Shown: piece after piece, positions 40,914 through 49,402 of the stretch | Layout: every line of letters starts with the position of its first letter | Position numbering within the stretch: the first letter of the stretch is position 1 | Assembly (NCBI GenBank): GCA_034721895.1 | Contig: JAYEND010000041.1 | Location: 26,109 to 90,108, forward strand | Length of the DNA stretch: 64,000 nucleotides | Direction: 5' to 3' | Source: SZUA-451 sp034721895 | GTDB taxonomy: Bacteria; Campylobacterota; Campylobacteria; Campylobacterales; Sulfurovaceae | Translations under genes and position numbers: made by a program | Notes under the pieces: generated by a model | Told to the model about the DNA's origin: nothing | Databases searched by the model: none | What the model saw: the letters and a program-made list of their open reading frames with translations, nothing else

Positions 40914-41777
40914 CTAAGCTGCCGGCCTTGTGATCAAATACCCGCCGGCAAGGATAGGAAGTATCCCAAAAATCTGCCGGAATGTCGGTATTTCTCCAAG
41001 AAAAAGATAGGCGAACAGAAGTGTAAAAAGCGGTATCAATGCAACCATTGCACTCATTTTGGTGATAGAGATACGATGCAGCGCTTCGATCCAGAATATC
41101 TTGGCAATGACATAGATCAGTATCCCGTTTGCCAACAGATAAGGTATCGCACTAATCAAATGCTCCTTTATGGGCAGGGGTTCAAAGAAAAATGCGATAA
41201 GAAGCAGAAACGGTAACGCGACAAGATTGCGATAGGTCAGGATAGTGATAGTACCGACATGTTTCCTGGCACGTTTTTGATAAAGATTGGCAACCGGGGC
41301 TATGGCTGCTGCGGCAAGCGCCAAACCATCTCCGATATTGAACTGGAGATCTTCGGGGAAGAGCATAATGACAGCACCCGCCCCCATCACAAATGCACCT
41401 ATAGTATGAAGGGGTGTCATCCTCTCCGAACCTAAAATATTGAAATAGAGATAGGCAAAAAACAGTTGCAAAAAGACCAGTACCGCAACATTGCCTGCCG
41501 TCGTATAGCGCAAACCGGTAAAAAGCAGCAGAAACAGCAGGGTTATATAAAAAGAGGTCCATAGCAAGTCTTTCTGCGCTTTGGGGACAAAGAGCGTCCA
41601 CCACTGCTTTTTGACCGTAAGGATGGCAGTCAAGACAACTAACGCGATCACGACGACAAAAGCATAAGAGTAGATCGCACCAATCAGAGCGATACTATAA
41701 AGAGAAAAAATAGGAAAGAGGCTCTCCAGAACAGAGAGCATCACCATCAAAATTTCACCTTCACGCTCTTTTTGCAT
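40914..41777 (-). CDS. EamA/DMT-family transporter
   Basis: The 287-residue protein has about ten hydrophobic segments in two EamA halves (second half begins about residue 150; SAMVALIPLFTLLFAYLFLGE is the typical last-but-one pair). EamA proteins export amino acids or other metabolites. The start could be ATG 41777 or an internal ATG (MVMLSVLESL). It is convergent with the DUF4136 gene. Substrate not predictable. Confidence 0.85.
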   Translation of the reverse strand: MQKEREGEILMVMLSVLESLFPIFSLYSIALIGAIYSYAFVVVIALVVLTAILTVKKQWWTLFVPKAQKDLLWTSFYITLLFLLLFTGLRYTTAGNVAVLVFLQLFFAYLYFNILGSERMTPLHTIGAFVMGAGAVIMLFPEDLQFNIGDGLALAAAAIAPVANLYQKRARKHVGTITILTYRNLVALPFLLLIAFFFEPLPIKEHLISAIPYLLANGILIYVIAKIFWIEALHRISITKMSAMVALIPLFTLLFAYLFLGEIPTFRQIFGILPILAGGYLITRPAA

Positions 41778-41810
41778 TGTTTATCCTGTTATAGGCTACA
41801 AAATTTCGAT

Positions 41811-42356
41811 TCAATACCGCAACAGTATGACACATCGGTCATTCCTGGGTGCCCAGTCATACTTCCTGTCCTCTTTCACCGGTGTGAAAAAAAGTTCACC
41901 GGAGTGTCGCCAACCGTCCAGAACGACACCCTCTGGAAAAGGCTGATCTTTGGCAGTGACGACCAGCGCATTATGTTCACGCCAGTAATTTCCGACAGCA
42001 TAGCCTGCAGGGTGAAGATCAAAACTTTTATATTTACGTTTATAGAGGTAATAACAAAGGTCATCACACCACTCAAAGCAGAGTCCGCGCTTTTTGATAC
42101 CGATATTGACAAGTACATTATGGAAGAGCGGAGGAGAGACGACTTGGTACTCTTGTGCCAGTTTCTGCGTATAGGTGACAGAGCTCTGCGCCAGATCCAT
42201 CGCCTCCCCGGAGTCAATCTCTTTATCAAGTTTCATAAGCAGAGCATAGAGCGACTGGATACGCTGCTGTGTCTGCGAAGAGTTCACCGGAGTCTTGTTG
42301 CTGCAGCCTGTCAAAAAAACAAATACGATAAGTATTGAGGCAAAAACTTTCCACAT
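41811..42356 (-). CDS. Lipoprotein with possible cysteine-peptidase-like Cys-His-Asp residues
   Basis: The 181-residue protein has a lipobox LTGC (Cys18). A C-terminal domain contains RGLCFEWCDDL (Cys93, Cys97), REHNALVV (His128) and VLDGWRHSGEL (Asp147). Cys, His and Asp in this order and in these local contexts resemble a transglutaminase/papain-like catalytic triad. I do not recognise a named family. It shares one base with the rhomboid stop, so it belongs to that operon. The enzymatic idea is inference. Confidence 0.7.
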   Translation of the reverse strand: MWKVFASILIVFVFLTGCSNKTPVNSSQTQQRIQSLYALLMKLDKEIDSGEAMDLAQSSVTYTQKLAQEYQVVSPPLFHNVLVNIGIKKRGLCFEWCDDLCYYLYKRKYKSFDLHPAGYAVGNYWREHNALVVTAKDQPFPEGVVLDGWRHSGELFFTPVKEDRKYDWAPRNDRCVILLRY

Positions 42357-43045
42357 CAGATCGGTGCAGGCATCGCCTGAGTGTAGAGAGTGGGAAGGTA
42401 GAAATAAAACCCTATCATAAGAAACACCATCACAGCAACAAACATCCAGAGACGCTCCGGATGGCGTGCTGCGATAAAGCCGCCGATCAAACCTGAAATA
42501 AGTCCACCGGCATGGGCACTCACATCGATATTGGGTATCGAGAACCCGAGCACCAGGTTGATGACAATGATCAAGCCAAAATCCCTCATAAACTCCTGCG
42601 CATGACTCCCCAGTTCACGACGAAAGGCAAGGAAATATCCTGCAAGTCCGCCAAAAATACCGAAGATCGCCCCGGAAGCTCCGATCCCTACAGATACCGG
42701 ATGCACATAGATCGAAACCAGTCCGCCCAGCAATCCGGTCAGAAAATAGATGGTCAAATAGCTTTTAGGACTGAAATAAAGCTCCATCGGACGCCCTATA
42801 ATGTAGAGAGAGAACATATTCATCAAAAGATGGGTCATGCCCCCGTGCAGGAACATCGCCGTCAGCAGACGCCACCACTCGCCTTTGAGAACCACAAGGG
42901 GACCATAGATCGCTCCCAGATCGACCAGCTCCTGTGACGGCATCTCGATAATGTTGCCGGAGTATATAATGGAGACGATATAGAAAAGAAGATTCAGCGC
43001 AATCAGACTATAGGTTATCCGAAAGCGTGCAAAGTCACCGGGCAT
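42356..43045 (-). CDS. Rhomboid-family intramembrane serine protease
   Basis: The 229-residue protein has six or more membrane segments. The catalytic serine lies in GIGASGAIFG and the histidine in DVSAHAGGLISG, with an asparagine in HLLMNMFSLY. These are the rhomboid catalytic residues, and the HxxxN motif is present as HGGMTHLLMNM. It cleaves membrane proteins within the bilayer; the substrate is unknown. It precedes the putative peptidase-like lipoprotein by a one-base overlap. Confidence 0.93.
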   Translation of the reverse strand: MPGDFARFRITYSLIALNLLFYIVSIIYSGNIIEMPSQELVDLGAIYGPLVVLKGEWWRLLTAMFLHGGMTHLLMNMFSLYIIGRPMELYFSPKSYLTIYFLTGLLGGLVSIYVHPVSVGIGASGAIFGIFGGLAGYFLAFRRELGSHAQEFMRDFGLIIVINLVLGFSIPNIDVSAHAGGLISGLIGGFIAARHPERLWMFVAVMVFLMIGFYFYLPTLYTQAMPAPI

Positions 43046-43061
43046 CAGTCACGATTCCATT

Positions 43062-43448
43062 TCAGAGTCTCTGAATCGATGATGCAAAGATCACGCCGTC
43101 GATTCCCATTTTCGCATAGCGTTCGATCTCGTGATCGTCACGGATCATTACCAGGATCTCGGTATCAAAAAGGTAATGCTGTGCAAGTGCCTGGATCTCT
43201 TTGGCCAGCCTGTTTTCCAAGAGTATGTAGCGTGCACCCAGTGCATGTGCAAAAAGTGCTGATTTCACATCCCCCGTCTCCACAGCAAAAGGAAGATCCT
43301 CATTCCGGCAATAGCGCAACAGCACGATCGAGTTCGCAAGATCCCCAAAGAGCAATACTGAGCCTGCCGGGCTCTTTTTGATCTCTTCAAGCGAATTGAC
43401 AACAACAAAGCGTTCACACTCTATCCACGGATGACCGATGATCTTCAT
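43062..43448 (-). CDS. Unrecognised soluble protein of the rsmG-rhomboid operon
   Basis: The 128-residue protein has no signal or membrane segment and reads as alternating beta strands and helices (SVLLFGDLANSIVLL, GVIFASS near the end), perhaps part of a TIM-barrel or Rossmann-like fold. The gene lies 16 bases before rhomboid and is in the same direction. No domain name can be supported. Confidence 0.7.
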   Translation of the reverse strand: MKIIGHPWIECERFVVVNSLEEIKKSPAGSVLLFGDLANSIVLLRYCRNEDLPFAVETGDVKSALFAHALGARYILLENRLAKEIQALAQHYLFDTEILVMIRDDHEIERYAKMGIDGVIFASSIQRL

Positions 43449-43479
43449 CTCAAAACCTTATCTCTGAAAAATCTCATCT

Positions 43480-43722
43480 CTAAAAACCTGCACATTCTTT
43501 GGAACAGTAGGTTTTTCCCTTGACGATGATACTCTCTTTGTGAGTAACATAGGTACCGCACTTCTCACACTCTACCAGTGTATCCTCTTCGATCTTTTTT
43601 TTGTCTTCCCCTTTGGGGACTTTGTCTTTTTTATTGCCGCCGATCTGGGGGAATGTCCCTCCAAAAAATTTATAAACGACGAAAAAGATCACAGCAAAAA
43701 TAATTAGTTTCAATAACATCAA
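43480..43722 (-). CDS. Small membrane protein with C-terminal zinc-ribbon cysteines (PP0621-like)
   Basis: The 80-residue protein has one N-terminal membrane segment (about 2-19), a charged linker, then CEKCGTYV and YCSKEC, a four-cysteine metal site. This matches the PP0621 family of small membrane proteins. The start overlaps the rsmG stop by 4 bases. Function unknown. Confidence 0.8.
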   Translation of the reverse strand: MMLLKLIIFAVIFFVVYKFFGGTFPQIGGNKKDKVPKGEDKKKIEEDTLVECEKCGTYVTHKESIIVKGKTYCSKECAGF

Positions 43723-44306
43723 TGACTCTTTATGTAAAGATAATTTCTACGATTTTTTTGTACTATATCATAAGTCAGCTGATGTTGCACATCCTCAATC
43801 TCATCAAATACCCGCTCACCCTTATAGAAAAGATACGCGGTCCTTTTATTACTCAGCTTCTCCGTCAGTTTCAGCAACAGTTTGGTATTGGTCACCGCTC
43901 GGGAGCTGATCATTTTAAAAGGAATATGCTCAACAGCTTCGACACGCTTCGCTTCTACGCGAACATTCTCCAGCTCCAAGTCCATCGCTGCATATTTCAG
44001 AAAGGAGACCCGTTTTTTCAACGGTTCAGCCAATACCACCTCAGTCCCCGGCAAAGCGATCGCCAATACCAGACCGGGGAACCCGGCCCCTGTCCCTACG
44101 TCCAAGAGAGTATGAGGTATTTTTATAAAATTCAACGGATAGAGTGAATCAACAATATTTTGGTAAATTGCCGGAAGGGTCTTTGCCCCAGTAAGATTAT
44201 GCACCCTGTTCCATTCATTTAGAAGAGCGGCAAACCGTTCTAATTTATCAATCGTTTCATCAGCCAAATCAATCAACTCTTGTTCCAAAAGTGTTTTCAG
44301 TGTCAC
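43719..44306 (-). CDS. rsmG: 16S rRNA (guanine-N7)-methyltransferase
   Basis: The 195-residue SAM-dependent enzyme methylates G527 of 16S rRNA. Motif I LDVGTGAGFPGLVLA and the downstream ISSRAVTN are typical. It overlaps both neighbours (the LplT-Aas gene and the small membrane protein) by 4 bases each. Confidence 0.95.
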   Translation of the reverse strand: MTLKTLLEQELIDLADETIDKLERFAALLNEWNRVHNLTGAKTLPAIYQNIVDSLYPLNFIKIPHTLLDVGTGAGFPGLVLAIALPGTEVVLAEPLKKRVSFLKYAAMDLELENVRVEAKRVEAVEHIPFKMISSRAVTNTKLLLKLTEKLSNKRTAYLFYKGERVFDEIEDVQHQLTYDIVQKNRRNYLYIKSH

Positions 44307-47300
44307 ATTTCTCCCTTTGTTGTCATCTCACCATATCGACCTGCTATAGTCAAAAAACCATCTGCATCAATAATTCCCTTATCTCCTGTTTTGAACCAGC
44401 GAAGGCCATCGAGTTCTACGATCACGCCGGAAGTTCGGTTAGACTCTTTGAGGTATCCTTTCATCACCTGTGCACCGCCGATAAGCACCAGTCCCTCTTC
44501 ATCATACCCCAAGGCTTCAAGTGTCTGAGGATCAACAATACGAAAAGCTGTACCCGGCAGTGGCATACCTACTGATCCCTTTTTTTGTCCTCTTTGTATG
44601 GTAAACTCTTTACTCTCCATAACATCAGGTATATTCATACTGGCCAGCGGAGCTGATTCCGTTGCACCATAGCCTTCAAACAATACTTTTTTAAATTTTT
44701 TCTCAAAGGCATCCTGCTCATCAGGATTAAGTTTTTCACCTCCGGAAACAGCAATACGAAGCGACTGGAACATCAGGGGATGGACAAGATCACTTTGGGT
44801 ATATAGCTGGAATAAAGAGGGTGTAGAAAATATGATGCTCGTCTCATACCGTGCAACGGTTCTTCCCACACTCTTGGCATTGCGGGGATCAGGGCAGCAC
44901 GCCATGGGCACCCCCATCAGCATCGGGAAAAACGTCGTCACTGTCAAGCCATAAGCGTGATAAAGTGGTAAAGAAGAGAGTACGACATCCTCATCACTGA
45001 CATTCAACATATCAAAAATCTGTGTCACATTGGCCACAATATTGGAGTGTGTCAGCATTACAGCCTTGGGGTCATCTTCTGTTCCCCGACTAAAAAGGAT
45101 GACGGCTGTATCCTGATTTTCTTTTTTTTGAATACAGAGTAGTTTGAGGAGTATTTGGGGAAGTACTTTGGCCATCATCATCGTAGCCATGTTTTCCCAC
45201 TTACTGATAGCCTCATGCATCTTGTCCAACATGATGACTCGGACTCCCTCCAAAAGAGTATCAACTTCAACACCTTTTGCTCTGAGCCTGGTAAGAAAAT
45301 ATGAAGAAGTGTAGATGGTTTTTATTTCACACTTCTCTATTGCCTGCCTGAAGTGATGCTTTGAAGCTCTATAATCAAGGTTGACAACTTCTTTCCCTGC
45401 CATCAAAGCAGCCATGTTGATCATCGCTCCGGCAGAGCTGGCGGGCATCAGAATGCCTACCCGCTTTGCATCAAACCCTCCTACTCTTCTGGCATAAATC
45501 ATGGTTTGTGACAACATCTTGCTATGACTTAGCTTTTCTCCTCCAAAATCGACACTGCAATAATCACCTGAACTTCTTTTGGCACTCTCTATCCATGCTT
45601 CCGGCAGTGTTGGGAGTGTCTGGGCGTATTGCTCCCAGGAAGTATAGGAGAGTTCAAAGACCTTCTTTTTGACCTCTTCTGCCTTGCTGTCGATATTCAT
45701 GGGCTTGCCAAAAGCGATGATCACATCGTTCCGGCGTTTTCGGCGTAACTCTTTGAGTCGTTTGGAAGAACGGGAAAGAGGATCTCCCCATAAACCTCTC
45801 AGGTAAAATGGAGTGATCACGGCATCACTTTCTCCCACCATCTTTTCAAAACCTTTCTTGAAACTGTTCAGCTGTCCGTTCCGGCTGATCGTCCCCTCAG
45901 GAAAGAGACAAACCACTTCTCCCTCCTTCAGCAGCTTCTCTACATCAAGTTTTGCCTGCTTCATCGCTCTATTGGAGATCGGTATAGCCCCAAACATTGC
46001 AAAAAAGTGTTTGAGATACCATTTTTCATAAATGCCGCGGTCCATCACAAAACGTATCCGACGGGGTACCGCCATCTGTACCAATATCCAGTCGACCCAG
46101 GAGATATGATTTCCCAGCATCAAAACTCCCCCGTTCTCAGGGAAATTTTCAAAATCAAGTACTTTAAGCCTGAAACGTACCGATGCCAGCGAGAAGACCA
46201 CAAACTGTACCAGGGATTGTGGAATCTTCCTAAGCAGATAAAGTGTGCCCAGGAGAGAGAAAAGCAGCATCACATAAAAAAGTCCTACACTTTTAAGTCC
46301 CATCAGCGCAGAGAGAACGGTCATCATCAAAAAGCTGAACATCACTACATTCTGCATGAAATTGTTCCCGGCAAGCACCATCCCCAACTCATGCTCTTTA
46401 CTATGGTACTGTATCAAGGCATTGAGTGGGACGATGAAAAGACCGGATGCCACACCGAACATAAAAAAGTTAAGCATGTGAAAAATGGGATTAGCGATGA
46501 GTGGAAGGATCAGGAGCGTGAGGGTGATCCCCACTGCCCCCAATGGTATCGTACCGATCTCAATATAATTACGGGAAACCTTCCCTGCAATGATCGAGCC
46601 GATCACGATCCCTATCCCTGCTATCGCCATCATCCCCTGCACCAGTACAGTGTTGGTGATCCCAATCGTATTTTTGGCATACTCCGGAAAGGTTGACAGC
46701 ACTACCTGTGAAATACCCCAGAAGAGCGAAAGGCCCAGGATAGAGACAAAGATCACCTGTTTCTTGCTAAGGATGGAGAGATTCTCCTTAAGATACTCCA
46801 TGCGATAATATTTTGAAAAAGAGAAGCGTTTATTACTCTCTATATGTGTATTGGGTAAGCGGTATGCCAGGATGAATTCAATAAGTGAACCCAAAACCAG
46901 CATCCACCCTATCGGAGCGATGTTCTTCAAAATCTCTGAGCTATTGTTGTAGGCTACGCCTTCAAGGTATTTCTCAAAAAAGATCGAATAGATCAAAATA
47001 CCGCTCAGTATCGAAACAGTGGTTACCGCCTGCACCACAGCATTTCCCATGGTAAGATATCGATTGCCGACCAACTCTTTGATATACCCATATTTGGCAG
47101 GGGAATAAATGGCTGATTGCACTGCCAAAAGAAAAGTAAATCCGAATGCCAATTCAAACTGTCCCAAATAATAACAGAATGTGATCAGGAGTGTGATCAA
47201 AACTGCTGCACCTGCCGCCAATCGCAGCACAAGGTTTTTAGGATAGCGATCTCCAATAAAACCGGAGGGAGAAAAGAGGAGAATAAAAGGAAGTAGGATC

Positions 47301-47464
47301 AATGCATTGACGATGGCTGTCAAAATGATCTGCATCTCACCATCATATATTTTAAAGATGGTGTTCTGGATAATGATCTTGTGCCCAAGATCAGTAAATG
47401 CATTCAGAAAGACCACCATTACGTAGGGTAAAAATCCGCTGACCCTCCAAATACTCTCCTTCAT
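44303..47464 (-). CDS. aas: LplT-Aas fusion: MFS lysophospholipid flippase, acyltransferase and acyl-ACP synthetase
   Basis: The 1053-residue protein joins three modules. Residues about 1-410 are an MFS transporter with 10-12 helices like LplT. About 430-620 is a PlsC-type acyltransferase with the HX4D motif in NHISWVD and FPEGTISRNG. About 640-1053 is an AMP-binding acyl-ACP synthetase (ILFSRGTEDDPKAVMLTHSN, KTGDKG, GRYGEMTTKGEM). In E. coli LplT and Aas are separate genes; here flipping and re-acylation of lysophospholipid are on one chain. It overlaps the MnmC-like and rsmG genes. The P-loop has SRGTEDDPK in place of the usual SSGTTGxPK. Confidence 0.93.
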   Translation of the reverse strand: MKESIWRVSGFLPYVMVVFLNAFTDLGHKIIIQNTIFKIYDGEMQIILTAIVNALILLPFILLFSPSGFIGDRYPKNLVLRLAAGAAVLITLLITFCYYLGQFELAFGFTFLLAVQSAIYSPAKYGYIKELVGNRYLTMGNAVVQAVTTVSILSGILIYSIFFEKYLEGVAYNNSSEILKNIAPIGWMLVLGSLIEFILAYRLPNTHIESNKRFSFSKYYRMEYLKENLSILSKKQVIFVSILGLSLFWGISQVVLSTFPEYAKNTIGITNTVLVQGMMAIAGIGIVIGSIIAGKVSRNYIEIGTIPLGAVGITLTLLILPLIANPIFHMLNFFMFGVASGLFIVPLNALIQYHSKEHELGMVLAGNNFMQNVVMFSFLMMTVLSALMGLKSVGLFYVMLLFSLLGTLYLLRKIPQSLVQFVVFSLASVRFRLKVLDFENFPENGGVLMLGNHISWVDWILVQMAVPRRIRFVMDRGIYEKWYLKHFFAMFGAIPISNRAMKQAKLDVEKLLKEGEVVCLFPEGTISRNGQLNSFKKGFEKMVGESDAVITPFYLRGLWGDPLSRSSKRLKELRRKRRNDVIIAFGKPMNIDSKAEEVKKKVFELSYTSWEQYAQTLPTLPEAWIESAKRSSGDYCSVDFGGEKLSHSKMLSQTMIYARRVGGFDAKRVGILMPASSAGAMINMAALMAGKEVVNLDYRASKHHFRQAIEKCEIKTIYTSSYFLTRLRAKGVEVDTLLEGVRVIMLDKMHEAISKWENMATMMMAKVLPQILLKLLCIQKKENQDTAVILFSRGTEDDPKAVMLTHSNIVANVTQIFDMLNVSDEDVVLSSLPLYHAYGLTVTTFFPMLMGVPMACCPDPRNAKSVGRTVARYETSIIFSTPSLFQLYTQSDLVHPLMFQSLRIAVSGGEKLNPDEQDAFEKKFKKVLFEGYGATESAPLASMNIPDVMESKEFTIQRGQKKGSVGMPLPGTAFRIVDPQTLEALGYDEEGLVLIGGAQVMKGYLKESNRTSGVIVELDGLRWFKTGDKGIIDADGFLTIAGRYGEMTTKGEM

Positions 47465-48258
47465 GAGTTCTCCAGATCTAAAAACATCGCATCATGCAAA
47501 CTTCTTGCGTCAGGATTACGCTTTTTTTTCAATTCCATATCAATATGCTCAGCATCCAGCATTTCCAGTGATGCCACCATCGAATCACGCATATTTTTAT
47601 TGGGTATCTCAAAGAGATGAAAACCATTTTCATGAAGTCCCATCCGTACGGAAGCAGCAGTTGAATAGGTTGTCAGAAGTGCATCCTTATTGACAACAGA
47701 CCTTAGCTGGGCAAAATACTCTCGCGTCCAGAGTAGCGGGTTTTGTTGCGGACTAAAGGCATCCTGATAAACTACATCAAACTTCTCGTTGATCTCAGGA
47801 ATCACCTTGCGTGCATCCCCAATCACTATTTCAATTTTGAATTGTTCATCTTCGTAGATATACGCTTTGCTCAGCTGCTTAATTATTGGTTTGAATAGTG
47901 CGAATTCATTGGGATAGTCAAAGGATGAAAGGCTTTCAATCAGCCCTTTATCAAATTCGGGAGAGACAATATGGACCTTTGTGGAAAGATCCATTTTTTT
48001 GAGATAGTAGAGTGTTGCCAGAGTGTTATACCCCAAGCCAAAACAGATATCCAAAATAGTGAGCTTCGCCTGATCACCCTTGAAACGAAAAGCAGGGAGT
48101 ACGTGCTTTTGCAAAGATTCATTCAAAGCACCATCCCGGTCAGAGTGATACAATTCATCAAATTCTGCAGAAAAAAGCGTCACAGAACCATCCTCCGTCA
48201 CCACCCTCCTCTTTTCAGCTCTCAAAGATTCATTATACACACTAAGTATTATCCTCAC
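47461..48258 (-). CDS. MnmC-like tRNA methyltransferase domain protein
   Basis: The 265-residue protein has a Rossmann methyltransferase domain with LDICFGLGYNTLATLYYL and VYQDAFSPQQNPLLWT, which match the MnmC methyltransferase (DUF752) that finishes mnm5U in tRNA wobble bases. The FAD-dependent oxidase half of MnmC is not fused here. The first codon is probably GTG at 48258; internal starts are possible. The stop overlaps the aas start. Confidence 0.85.
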   Translation of the reverse strand: MRIILSVYNESLRAEKRRVVTEDGSVTLFSAEFDELYHSDRDGALNESLQKHVLPAFRFKGDQAKLTILDICFGLGYNTLATLYYLKKMDLSTKVHIVSPEFDKGLIESLSSFDYPNEFALFKPIIKQLSKAYIYEDEQFKIEIVIGDARKVIPEINEKFDVVYQDAFSPQQNPLLWTREYFAQLRSVVNKDALLTTYSTAASVRMGLHENGFHLFEIPNKNMRDSMVASLEMLDAEHIDMELKKKRNPDARSLHDAMFLDLENS

Positions 48259-48275
48259 TACTTATCTCAACAATA

Positions 48276-48334
48276 GTATTGCAAAGCAATACATACTACA
48301 ATTATTAATTTCTAATTGTTAATTTTTAATTCCC
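48276..48334. repeat. Hairpin-plus-heptamer intergenic element, copy 3
   Basis: gtattgc-aaa-gcaatac (48276-48292) is the same hairpin with one base pair changed on both arms (G-C to A-T relative to copies 1 and 2). After 7 bases come five in-phase heptamers (aattatt, aatttct, aattgtt, aattttt, aattccc; 48300-48334), reaching the stop codon of the next gene. Confidence 0.82.
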
Positions 48335-48639
48335 TAAAGCCCTGCCTCATCAAGCTCTTTGAACTTGAAAGCCTCCATAATATCCTCAATAGTCTCTTCG
48401 CTTCTGCGAGCAAGAACCATCATCCCCTCTTCCATAAAATCCATATAGTTTTCAAACTTGTTTTCCAAAACGACAAAATCGATCCAGTCAGCACCGGTCT
48501 GCGTTCTGTCATCAAAAAATGAGACCGACTTCACTTCTCCTTCATCAAAGTTAACCAACGCCCACTTCTTCATACTCAAAAGTGTTGTAATTTTGGAAGC
48601 TTTTTCATCTGTGCCGTCAACAGGGATCAAGACATACAT
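48334..48639 (-). CDS. Unrecognised small protein downstream of luxS
   Basis: The 101-residue acidic protein begins MYVLIPVDGTDEKASKITTL and has an alpha/beta pattern (WALVNFDEGEVKSVSFF, DWIDFVVLENKF). It is faintly like the NifX/NifB-type (dinitrogenase cofactor) fold, but I would not name it so. It lies one base from the luxS stop and is surely co-transcribed. Function unknown. Confidence 0.7.
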   Translation of the reverse strand: MYVLIPVDGTDEKASKITTLLSMKKWALVNFDEGEVKSVSFFDDRTQTGADWIDFVVLENKFENYMDFMEEGMMVLARRSEETIEDIMEAFKFKELDEAGL

Positions 48640-48640
48640 T

Positions 48641-49150
48641 TTAGGCTCCTTTCAAAAGTTTTTTCGACAATTTCAGTTTCTTGTTGCTCATTGTTCCTAT
48701 TCCTCTATCAAGCACTTTCTGCGCAATCTCTTTTGCCTCTTTGAGAGAGTGCATCTCGCAGGTACCGCACTGATAGATATTGAGTTCTGGAATATCTTTC
48801 TGGCGTTTCACACCAAGAACATCTTCCATTGATTTCTTCCAGGCTTTGGCCACCTCTCTCTTCTTTGGTTCCCCCAGCAATGACATATAAAACCCCGTTC
48901 GACATCCCATTGGAGAGATATCGATGATCTCAATCTTTTTGCTATTGAGGTGATCTCTCATAAATCCCGCAAAGAGATGTTCGAGTGTATGGATGCCTCT
49001 CGATGATAACTTCTCTTTATTGGGTACCGTAAAACGAAGATCAAAAACAGTGATAGAATCACCGCTGGGTGTTGACATTTTTTTGGCAACCCTGACAGCC
49101 GGTGCCGTCATCCTCGTATGATCTACAGTAAAACTATCTAATAATGGCAT
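48641..49150 (-). CDS. luxS: S-ribosylhomocysteine lyase
   Basis: The 169-residue metalloenzyme cleaves S-ribosylhomocysteine to homocysteine and the precursor of autoinducer 2. The metal motif HTLEHL and the later cysteine in ISPMGCRTGFY and cysteine-containing CGTCEMHSL are intact. It belongs to the activated-methyl cycle together with metK in this window. The ATG follows TGAGGA. The 250 bases upstream to porB hold a heptamer array and a long inverted repeat. Confidence 0.96.
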   Translation of the reverse strand: MPLLDSFTVDHTRMTAPAVRVAKKMSTPSGDSITVFDLRFTVPNKEKLSSRGIHTLEHLFAGFMRDHLNSKKIEIIDISPMGCRTGFYMSLLGEPKKREVAKAWKKSMEDVLGVKRQKDIPELNIYQCGTCEMHSLKEAKEIAQKVLDRGIGTMSNKKLKLSKKLLKGA

Positions 49151-49186
49151 AATAAATCCTCATAAGTTTTTTTTGATTATAGCATG

Positions 49187-49214
49187 AAGAGTTGAGCGTT
49201 TAGGGTTCAGTATC
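49187..49214. repeat. Heptamer array upstream of luxS
   Basis: aagagtt, gagcgtt, tagggtt and cagtatc lie in 7-bp phase. The unit NAGNGTT resembles the arrays at leuS, folC and addA. Confidence 0.5.
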
Positions 49215-49280
49215 GAGAAATACGGAAAATTTTGCTGAATATAAATATTTTAAAATAGAGAATGATGGATAGTTTTATGG

Positions 49281-49402
49281 AAAAGCTCGAATTTGGTGCA
49301 GATTTGTTCGAACGAAGTTTTTGAAGCGAGGGAGCATACTCATATATATGACCGAGCGGAAAAAGCTCCGTTCGGACGAAGATGTGCCGAAGCCGAGCTT
49401 TT
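49281..49402. other. 120-nt imperfect inverted repeat abutting the porB stop
   Basis: The arms begin aaaagctcg at 49281 and end cgagctttt at 49402, with catatatatg near the centre. Comparing the first 43 positions of each arm I count 31 Watson-Crick pairs plus 6 G-U wobbles for a plus-strand transcript, but only about 2 wobbles for the minus strand. It could be an overlong terminator of the por operon, a mobile palindromic element, or a structured RNA. Confidence 0.65.

Noticed and set aside
46007..46696. 229-codon plus-strand frame
   Set aside because: Antisense shadow of the transporter and acyltransferase part of the LplT-Aas fusion, with no plausible protein features.
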